Positions 1 through 4,347 of a stretch of 5,161 nt of DNA are shown here, piece by piece (the first letter of the stretch is position 1; the number at the start of each line of letters is the position of its first letter). Source of the stretch: Elusimicrobiales bacterium (GTDB lineage Bacteria; Elusimicrobiota; Elusimicrobia; Elusimicrobiales; Elusimicrobiaceae). The notes below the pieces were generated by a model that made no database searches, was not told the DNA's origin, and saw only the letters and a program-made list of their open reading frames with translations. The stretch covers positions 1-5,161 of the forward strand of contig JAUNWB010000123.1 in assembly GCA_030540535.1 (NCBI GenBank), written 5' to 3'. The position numbers and the translations under genes were made by a program.

Positions 1-373
1 TTCCACCATCACCGCCCTTAAAAGTTTCGACAAAGGCAGCAACGTGTGGCTGATTTTGGGCGGGCGCGACAAAGGCGCGTCTTACGAAGTGTTAATCCCT
101 TATTTAAAGGATTACTGCAAACGCGTGCTGACGATTGGCGAAGCGATGGATAAAATCGAGCGGGAGCTGAAAGGCTACCCGGTTACGCGCTGCGGCACGC
201 TGGAAAAAGCCGTGGAAACGGCCATGAACGGTGCGTCGCGCGGGGAAACGGTTTTGTTATCCCCGGCGTGTTCGTCGTTCGACCAGTTTAAAGATTACGA
301 GGAACGCGGCCGCGTGTTTAAGCGGCTGGTGGACGCGCATATTTTTAAGGACCGTACGGATAAAAAGAAATAA
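1..373 (+). CDS. murD: UDP-N-acetylmuramoyl-L-alanine:D-glutamate ligase (MurD), C-terminal part
   Basis: MurD is a cytoplasmic ATP-dependent ligase that adds D-glutamate to UDP-MurNAc-L-Ala during peptidoglycan precursor synthesis. Only the last 123 residues are here; the reading frame begins at base 2 and is open to the left edge, so the gene is cut by the window. What remains is the C-terminal Mur ligase domain. It opens with STITALKSF, then has the GGRDKGASY loop (the equivalent of the E. coli GGDGKSAD segment containing Lys348) and the family signature LLSPACSSFDQFKDYEERG at about residues 85-103 of the fragment. In E. coli the matching SPACASLDQFKNF holds Ser415 and Phe422, which contact D-Glu; here they align with Ser and Tyr. 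The C-terminal tail is lysine-rich (DRTDKKK). The gene is followed at once by a terminator, so murD is the last gene of its transcription unit rather than sitting mid-way in a division and cell-wall cluster. Identification is confident; the missing N-terminal two thirds cannot be assessed. Confidence 0.95.
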   Translation, partial: STITALKSFDKGSNVWLILGGRDKGASYEVLIPYLKDYCKRVLTIGEAMDKIERELKGYPVTRCGTLEKAVETAMNGASRGETVLLSPACSSFDQFKDYEERGRVFKRLVDAHIFKDRTDKKK

Positions 374-393
374 AAACGTTACATTTCAAAACG

Positions 394-426
394 GAGCGGA
401 TAAGAGTTTTCTTATCCGCTCTTTTT
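394..426 (+). terminator. Rho-independent terminator after murD
   Basis: A perfect 11-bp inverted repeat (GAGCGGATAAG at 394-404, CTTATCCGCTC at 411-421) encloses a 6-nt loop and is followed directly by TTTTT (422-426). It starts 20 bp after the murD stop codon on the same strand. This is a canonical intrinsic terminator and separates murD transcription from what follows. Confidence 0.93.
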
Positions 427-430
427 ATTG

Positions 431-677
431 TTGATTGCGGGGAAGGCTTGCAGTTCATAATTGGCGACATGTCCCAAACAGTGTGGCTCAAGTAATCAAG
501 TGAGGCGCGGGGCCTCGCCGGACGGGCGACTGGGGAGCCCAGGCTCTGGGGTCTTGCAGATAGGCAGATACCCCCTTGAGTTGTTTCCATCTAATTGATA
601 AGCACCGTCTATTACTAAACCTCGGTTAGGCCGGAATGCCTGCCCCCGGCAAGGGGGTTGATTCGTTTTTTTTTTTT
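431..677 (+). ncRNA. Candidate structured non-coding RNA region between murD and the pilin gene
   Basis: This stretch lies between the murD terminator and the pilin gene and has no convincing protein gene on either strand. It can form a chain of short hairpins: GAGGC/GCCTC (502-506 with 512-516), TCGCC/GGCGA (515-519 with 525-529, competing with the first), GAGCC/GGCTC (535-539 with 542-546) and GGGGT/ACCCC (548-552 with 570-574). The last encloses an inner TGC/GCA helix built from a near-tandem 8-mer (GCAGATAG, GCAGATAC). The 5' part (GGGG A AGGC, 439-447) can also pair with GCCT G CCCC (638-646), giving a possible closing stem. The stretch ends in a terminator-like hairpin and T12. A separate terminator after a protein-free, foldable block is what an independent small RNA gene would show, but a long 5' leader of the pilin mRNA with attenuation is an alternative. 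I looked for 6S, tmRNA, RNase P and SRP hallmarks and recognised none. Exact ends and promoter are unknown. Confidence 0.3.
634..677 (+). terminator. Probable rho-independent terminator or attenuator upstream of the pilin gene
   Basis: The upper stem is CCCCC/GGGGG (643-647 with 653-657, loop GGCAA), extended by a G-T pair. After a small internal loop, a lower stem GAAT/ATTC pairs 634-637 with 661-664. One G follows, then an uninterrupted run of twelve T (666-677). The shape and position fit an intrinsic terminator reading rightward. The internal loop makes it less clean than the one after murD. It lies about 40 bp before the pilin start, so it would end an upstream RNA or attenuate pilin transcription, depending on where the pilin promoter is. 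Confidence 0.55.
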
Positions 678-701
678 GATAAACTGGGGATAATTCATGT
701 A

Positions 702-718
702 AAGGGGGGATATATCCC
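702..718 (+). promoter_or_regulatory. Shine-Dalgarno sequence overlapped by a 12-bp palindrome before the pilin start
   Basis: AAGGGGGG (702-709) is a strong purine-rich ribosome binding site 9 nt before the ATG at 719. This is the main reason for choosing 719 as the start. The perfect palindrome GGGATATATCCC (707-718) uses the last three G of the site and abuts the start codon. It could be a small RNA hairpin (GGGA/TCCC, loop TATA) that partly hides the site, or a protein operator. The site itself is well supported; a regulatory role for the palindrome is inference. Confidence 0.6.
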
Positions 719-1360
719 ATGTATAAAAATGCTGTCATCTCGGCACGCTGCGCGCCGCCAGCCCCGGAATCTAGTCTGTTTAATAGAAGTTGTAAACCTT
801 ATTTAAATCTGGATTCCCGGTTCACCATGCGTTCCGCAGGGTGCCCGGGAATGACAAAGTGCGGTTTTACTTTAATAGAGCTATTGGTTGTGGTTTTAAT
901 CATCGGCATATTATCGGCGGTGGCGTTACCGCAGTACCAGGTGGCGGTGGATAAAGCGCGATTGGGGAAATATTTAACCTTGGGTAAAAGTATCAAGCAG
1001 GCAGAAGAGGCTTATTATATGGCCAATGGGGCGTATACTTCCAATTTATGGGACTTGGATGTAGAGATTCCGCCCGGCTGTGAAGACCTGAAAGTGAGCG
1101 GTATGCACAATGAAGCGGTATGTCATTCGGACGGTGTTTTTATTAATAACGCTTCGGCTTCCTATGTTCCCCATGGAGAGCTTTACGTTGCTTTATGCCC
1201 CGGAGCGTTGGATTCTTGGGGAAACTGCGCCAAAAACGGCGGCATTGCATCCTTAATATTTTACTTTGATAATGCTGAGGAGAGACCTGGTCAAATAATA
1301 TGCACCCGTTTGAGTGGAAGCGCGCGCGGGCAGAGGCTGTGTAAGGCGCTGAATTTATAA
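719..1360 (+). CDS. Type IV pilin / type II secretion pseudopilin-like protein with unusually long leader
   Basis: This is a class III signal peptide protein of the type IV pilin/pseudopilin superfamily, expected to be cleaved and N-methylated by a prepilin peptidase and assembled at the inner membrane. With the start at 719 it has 213 residues. The cleavage site is KCG|FTLIELL: Gly49, mature Phe50, conserved Glu at +5 (Glu54). A hydrophobic helix of about 20 residues follows, then ALPQYQVAVDKAR and an amphipathic helix to about residue 100, so the mature protein is about 164 residues. The globular part has six cysteines (121, 135, 160, 170, 195, 208), possibly forming disulfides. The start at 719 has a strong ribosome site; in-frame ATGs at 827 and 851 are alternatives, and 851 would give a normal 5-residue leader (MTKCG). 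Residues 4-46 or so are encoded by an inserted repeat element. The gene stands alone, with no peptidase, ATPase or secretin gene in the window. Family assignment is firm; pilin versus pseudopilin is not resolved. Confidence 0.9.
   Translation: MYKNAVISARCAPPAPESSLFNRSCKPYLNLDSRFTMRSAGCPGMTKCGFTLIELLVVVLIIGILSAVALPQYQVAVDKARLGKYLTLGKSIKQAEEAYYMANGAYTSNLWDLDVEIPPGCEDLKVSGMHNEAVCHSDGVFINNASASYVPHGELYVALCPGALDSWGNCAKNGGIASLIFYFDNAEERPGQIICTRLSGSARGQRLCKALNL
730..858 (+). mobile_element. MITE-like inverted-repeat element inserted in the prepilin leader region
   Basis: TGTCAT at 733-738 and ATGACA at 851-856 are perfect terminal inverses. The arms behind them (about 733-778 and 805-856) are imperfect inverted copies: both, read inward, follow TGTCAT..C(C)GG.CAC.CTGCG..CGC and reach CCGGAATC or CGGGAATCC. 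The right arm is itself a long hairpin (ATTCCCGG 813-820 with CCGGGAAT 845-852, plus inner CACC/GGTG). The two arms are separated by about 26 bp of AT-rich sequence. The style resembles widespread bacterial palindromic repeats with TGTCATTCCCGG...CCGGGAATCCAG ends. No transposase is present. Removing 730-858 (129 bp, 43 codons, with a possible AA target duplication at 728-729 and 857-858) leaves ATG TAT AAA AAG TGC GGT TTT, which encodes MYKKCGF. The boundaries are accurate to a few bases only. Confidence 0.65.
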
Positions 1361-1379
1361 AGCCCCGGTTTTTTAATAT

Positions 1380-1411
1380 AAAAAACACCCCGCCCGGTTG
1401 GGCGGGGTGTT
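1380..1411 (-). terminator. Rho-independent terminator of the lpx operon
   Basis: A perfect 12-bp stem (AACACCCCGCCC at 1384-1395 with GGGCGGGGTGTT at 1400-1411) encloses the tetraloop GGTT. Read on the minus strand it is followed by a T run (the A residues at 1380-1385). It begins 17 bp after the lpxI stop codon. On the plus strand the same stem has no T tract after it, so it may stall but is not a classic terminator for the convergent pilin transcript. No other rightward terminator is seen after the pilin gene. Confidence 0.92.
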
Positions 1412-1428
1412 CACTATATGCGGTAAAA

Positions 1429-2256
1429 TTAAACCGCCGCCAGACAAATGTTGTATTTGTCTGCCAGCTCGATAACTTCTTCCAAATCCAGCACCAGGGT
1501 TTTGCCCGCTTCAAACGCCAGTACGCCGATGCCCGCCTTGTGCAGGCTTTCCAGCGTCCCTTTGCCGATGACGGGCAGGTCGTAGCGGGCGTCCTGGTTG
1601 GGGCGCGCTACTTTTACGACGGCTACGGCCGATTTTTTTTCGGCCGATTCGCGGTATAACTCCCCCGCGCGTAAAATACAGCGGTCCGTTCCTTCCATCC
1701 CTTCCACGGCAATTACGGCGTTTTGGCTGACTACGCAGGTGAGGCCGATGTCCATCTCCGCAATTTGTTTGGCCGTTTTATAGCCAAACGCAATTACCCG
1801 GTTTTCTTCTTCCGTCGGTTTGCGGGCGGATAATACGCCGGGCTGGGGCATAAAGTCTTCCAGGAACAGGGCGGAATTGGTAAATTCGATACCGTCTTTT
1901 TTAAATTCGTCCATCACGCGCGAGAGAATGTTTTTGGTTTGCATATTTTTTAAGGAAGCCAAAAATTTCGCTCCGCGCAAATCCGGCATTAGGTTGGAAA
2001 AAATGGACGTGTGCTGCACTCTGCCGGCCATGACTACGCGCGTTACGCCGTGTTCGCGGAAGAAGCGGATTCCCGCGCCCAGCTGCCCCAGGCGGAATGC
2101 TTGGAACACGCGGGCGCAGTCTTTATAATCTTCTTCTTTGGCGTTGCCTTTTGCGCCGGCGACGTACACTTCAAACCCTTTGGCGTGAGCTTTTTGGGCG
2201 ATGTATACGGGCATTTTGCCTTCGCCGGCAATCAGGCCGATTTTATTCGTCGTCAT
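1429..2256 (-). CDS. lpxI: UDP-2,3-diacylglucosamine pyrophosphatase LpxI
   Basis: LpxI hydrolyses UDP-2,3-diacylglucosamine to lipid X and UMP, the fourth step of lipid A synthesis, at the cytoplasmic face of the inner membrane. It is the unrelated functional replacement for LpxH (former DUF1009 family). The 275 residues match family length. The N-terminal domain opens with KIGLIAGEGKMPVYIA (residues 5-20). The C-terminal domain carries the strongest signature, KVARPNQDARYDLPVIG (215-231), followed by TLESLHKAGIGVLAFEAGKT and a VIELADKYNI tail. The acidic residues in QDARYD (Asp222, Asp226) lie in the region of the catalytic aspartate described for Caulobacter LpxI (Asp225); which one corresponds is not certain from reading alone. 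The start ATG lies inside the end of lpxA (14-bp overlap), with only a weak ribosome site (AACGAG), so translation is probably coupled to lpxA. It is the last gene before the operon terminator. Confidence 0.95.
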   Translation of the reverse strand: MTTNKIGLIAGEGKMPVYIAQKAHAKGFEVYVAGAKGNAKEEDYKDCARVFQAFRLGQLGAGIRFFREHGVTRVVMAGRVQHTSIFSNLMPDLRGAKFLASLKNMQTKNILSRVMDEFKKDGIEFTNSALFLEDFMPQPGVLSARKPTEEENRVIAFGYKTAKQIAEMDIGLTCVVSQNAVIAVEGMEGTDRCILRAGELYRESAEKKSAVAVVKVARPNQDARYDLPVIGKGTLESLHKAGIGVLAFEAGKTLVLDLEEVIELADKYNICLAAV

Positions 2257-3043
2257 GCTCGTTCATTTTGCGTTTGGCCGGGGCCACGCCGCGTTTGGAG
2301 GCTTTGCAAAAATCAATCATGTGCTGAACTTCGGCGCACGGTTTTTTGGCTTCCAGTTCTTCGCACGCTTCCAAGAGGCGTTTGCCGCTTCTGAACAGCG
2401 TTTTGTAGGCGCGTTTGATTTCCATAATGGTTTCGCGCGCCAGGCCCGCACGGCGCATGCCTACAATGTTGAGTCCTACCAGGCGCGCCCGTTCACCCTG
2501 TGCGATGCAGAAAGGCGGAATGTCGAGCGGGAGCATGGCGCCGCCGGAGAGCATGGCCATGGTGCCCACGCGTACAAACTGGTGAATCCCCACCATGCCG
2601 GACATGACGACGCGGTCTTCCACAATTACGTGGCCGGCCACACCCGTCGAGTTGGCGATAATGATGTTATTGCCCAGGTGGCAGTCGTGCGCGACGTGCG
2701 CGTTTGCCATCAAAAGGCAGTTGTTGCCAATGGAGGTGGGGGAGTTTAAATCGGTGGAGCGGTGGATGGTGACGCACTCGCGGATTTTGTTGCCGTTGCC
2801 CATGGTGACGCGGGTGGGTTCGTCTTTATAAGACAAATCCTGCGGTTTTACGCCGATAAATGCGCTGGCGATGATGTCGTTGCCGTCGCCCATAGTGGTG
2901 TTTTCAATGACGCAAAACGGACCGATGTGGTTGTTCTTGCCGATGACTACGTCCGCCCCGATGACGGTGTACGGGCCTACAACGGTAGAGGGGTCGATTT
3001 TGGCGGCCGGGTCGATAATAGCGGTGGGGTGGATGTTAGTCAT
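2243..3043 (-). CDS. lpxA: Acyl-ACP:UDP-N-acetylglucosamine O-acyltransferase LpxA
   Basis: LpxA transfers a 3-hydroxyacyl chain from acyl carrier protein to the 3-OH of UDP-GlcNAc, the first step of lipid A synthesis, as a cytoplasmic trimer. The 266 residues match the family (E. coli 262). The N-terminal two thirds is a left-handed beta-helix of hexapeptide repeats starting at IHPTAIIDPAAKI; the rest is the helical C-terminal domain. Active-site segments are NAHVAHDCHLGNN (His116 and catalytic His119, equal to E. coli His122 and His125), AGH (His138, equal to His144) and GIHQF (His154, equal to His160). Gly167 matches E. coli Gly173 of the acyl-length ruler, suggesting a long (about C14) hydroxyacyl chain. 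Ser71 (QDLSYKDEPT) replaces E. coli Lys76, with a lysine two residues later. Ribosome site AGGAG (3053-3057) lies 9 nt upstream of the ATG. The start overlaps the fabZ stop by 8 bp, and the 3' end overlaps lpxI. Confidence 0.97.
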   Translation of the reverse strand: MTNIHPTAIIDPAAKIDPSTVVGPYTVIGADVVIGKNNHIGPFCVIENTTMGDGNDIIASAFIGVKPQDLSYKDEPTRVTMGNGNKIRECVTIHRSTDLNSPTSIGNNCLLMANAHVAHDCHLGNNIIIANSTGVAGHVIVEDRVVMSGMVGIHQFVRVGTMAMLSGGAMLPLDIPPFCIAQGERARLVGLNIVGMRRAGLARETIMEIKRAYKTLFRSGKRLLEACEELEAKKPCAEVQHMIDFCKASKRGVAPAKRKMNEHDDE

Positions 3044-3524
3044 GGGAAGATTCTCCTAAAATAAAGTTAAGCGTCGCCTGCGTGCAGAGCTTGCCGTTGA
3101 CGTAAGCCTCGGCGTAAATTTTGGAAATTTTACCAAGGCGCAATACTTCGATGGGCATTTCCAGCGTGTCGCCGGGACGGACCATGCCGCGGAATTTGGC
3201 TTCGTCAATACTTAGAAAAAGCGGAATCCCTTTCCCTTTGGAAATGTCGCTCATAATGGCTCCGCCGAACGCCTGGGACATGCTTTCTACAACCAGCACC
3301 CCCGGCATGACGGGTTTGCCCGGGAAATGGCCTTTAAAATAGTATTCGTCCGCGCGTACGTGGCGGATACCCAGGTATTTTTTACCCGGTTCCAGCACGC
3401 GCACTTCGTCCACTAAAAGGAACGGCTCGCGGTGGGGAATGTTGGCTTTTATTTTTTCCTGGTCAAACGTTTCCAACACGGGAAGCGTTAAAAAATCTTT
3501 CAAATTGGCGGATTTGGCGCTCAT
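3036..3524 (-). CDS. fabZ: 3-hydroxyacyl-ACP dehydratase FabZ
   Basis: FabZ dehydrates 3-hydroxyacyl-ACP to trans-2-enoyl-ACP in the type II fatty acid elongation cycle. It competes with LpxA for the same substrate, which is the usual reason it is encoded with lpx genes. The 162 residues form a single hotdog-fold domain with IPHREPFLLVDEV (29-41) and the catalytic signature YFKGHFPGKPVMPGVLVVES. Catalytic His66 and Glu80 are 14 residues apart, as His49 and Glu63 are in Pseudomonas FabZ. About 17 extra residues at the N-terminus compared with short family members are plausible, since the chosen ATG forms a 4-bp ATGA overlap with the lpxC stop and has GGAGG (3529-3533) 4 nt upstream. In Bacteroidetes LpxC and FabZ are commonly fused in one polypeptide; here they are separate but overlapping genes. 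Confidence 0.97.
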   Translation of the reverse strand: MSAKSANLKDFLTLPVLETFDQEKIKANIPHREPFLLVDEVRVLEPGKKYLGIRHVRADEYYFKGHFPGKPVMPGVLVVESMSQAFGGAIMSDISKGKGIPLFLSIDEAKFRGMVRPGDTLEMPIEVLRLGKISKIYAEAYVNGKLCTQATLNFILGESSHD

Positions 3525-4345
3525 TTGTCCTCCGAATTGGCCAAAAGAATTTTGGCGAAAATAACGTTGTGTTTGTGCCCGCCGCGGGTACAGGTGATTT
3601 TAAGCGGCGGCAATTTGCGGCCCGTAAGGCTTAAATCGCCCACGAGGTCCAAAATTTTGTGGCGGACGAGTTCGTCCGGGTAGCGCAGTTCGTTGACGAA
3701 TTTGTCTTTACCCACGATAACGGCGTTTTCCAAATTCCCGCCTTTGGCAAGGCCGTGCGCTTTCAAAAATGCCAGTTCTTCTTCAAACCCGAACGTGCGG
3801 GCGCGGGAAATTTCTTTTAAATAGTTTTCCGGCGTAAATTCCAGCGTGTATTCCTGCCGCGCCACCAGGGGGTGTTTGTGCAGAAATAAAAAGGTAAACG
3901 TCAGTTTGTCGGCCGGTTCGGCGGTGTAAGAGATGTCCCCGCACGAATAGGTGATTTTTTGTTTGATGTTGAGTGCCGGCTGTTCGGAGCCGAGTTCTTT
4001 TACGCCCGCTTTGGCGAGGGCGTCTGCAAACACATCGCTGGCGCCGTCGGTAACGGGCGGTTCGGGGCCGTCCATTTCCACGGCCACGTCGGTAATGCCC
4101 AAGGCGTGCAGCGCAGACAGCGCGTGTTCCACCGTCCACACTTCGGCGGTGTCGTTAATTAAATTGGTTCCGCGCAGGGTGGAGCCTACATTGTCCGCAT
4201 GCGCCAAAATGGGTTTGGCATTGGGCAGGTCCGTGCGCAAAAACGTAATGCCGTTGTCGGCGGGTTTGAACGTCATCGTAACGGGTACGCCCGTGTGCAG
4301 GCCGATCCCTTTTACGACGGCTTCGGAAGCGAGGGTTTTTCTCAT
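3521..4345 (-). CDS. lpxC: UDP-3-O-acyl-N-acetylglucosamine deacetylase LpxC
   Basis: LpxC is the zinc-dependent deacetylase that carries out the first irreversible, rate-setting step of lipid A synthesis, removing acetate from UDP-3-O-acyl-GlcNAc in the cytoplasm. The 274 residues are slightly shorter than E. coli LpxC (305). Family motifs in order are GIGLHTG (13-19), TVEHALSAL (71-79), SRARTFGF (180-187), ELVRHKILDLVGDL (225-238) and GGHKHN (255-260). Zinc ligands are predicted to be His74, His229 and Asp233 (E. coli His79, His238, Asp242), and Glu73 and His257 match catalytic Glu78 and His265. All key residues are present, so the enzyme should be active. The start is 2 bp after the lpxD stop, with AGGA (4354-4357) 8 nt upstream of the ATG. 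The stop overlaps the fabZ start (ATGA). In E. coli LpxC level is controlled by proteolysis; nothing here shows whether that applies. Confidence 0.97.
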   Translation of the reverse strand: MRKTLASEAVVKGIGLHTGVPVTMTFKPADNGITFLRTDLPNAKPILAHADNVGSTLRGTNLINDTAEVWTVEHALSALHALGITDVAVEMDGPEPPVTDGASDVFADALAKAGVKELGSEQPALNIKQKITYSCGDISYTAEPADKLTFTFLFLHKHPLVARQEYTLEFTPENYLKEISRARTFGFEEELAFLKAHGLAKGGNLENAVIVGKDKFVNELRYPDELVRHKILDLVGDLSLTGRKLPPLKITCTRGGHKHNVIFAKILLANSEDK

Positions 4346-4347
4346 AA

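Noticed and set aside
488..501. Direct repeat TCAAGT AA TCAAGT as a possible operator or array
   Set aside because: There are only two 6-bp copies with no further repetition, which is compatible with chance; there is no CRISPR-like spacing anywhere in the window.
431..677. Known RNA gene or riboswitch (6S, tmRNA, RNase P RNA, SRP RNA, tRNA, c-di-GMP riboswitch)
   Set aside because: None of the conserved sequence blocks of these families could be recognised by eye on either strand; only generic foldability is claimed.
676..694. TTGATA and GATAAT as a promoter for the pilin gene
   Set aside because: The two hexamers are separated by only 7 bp, far from the usual 16-18 bp, so they do not form a sigma-70 promoter pair.
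496..738. Minus-strand open frame of 80 codons over the murD-pilin intergenic region
   Set aside because: The translation is low in typical protein character, rich in Pro, Arg and Gly, reads through the hairpins and terminator, and matches no known family.
1384..1411. The GC-rich stem as a terminator of the pilin gene
   Set aside because: On the plus strand the stem is followed by CACTATATG, with no T run; the T run is on the minus-strand side, so it is assigned to the lpx operon.
2201..2749. Plus-strand open frame of 182 codons across lpxI and lpxA
   Set aside because: It is antisense to two confidently identified genes and has no recognisable motif or convincing ribosome site.
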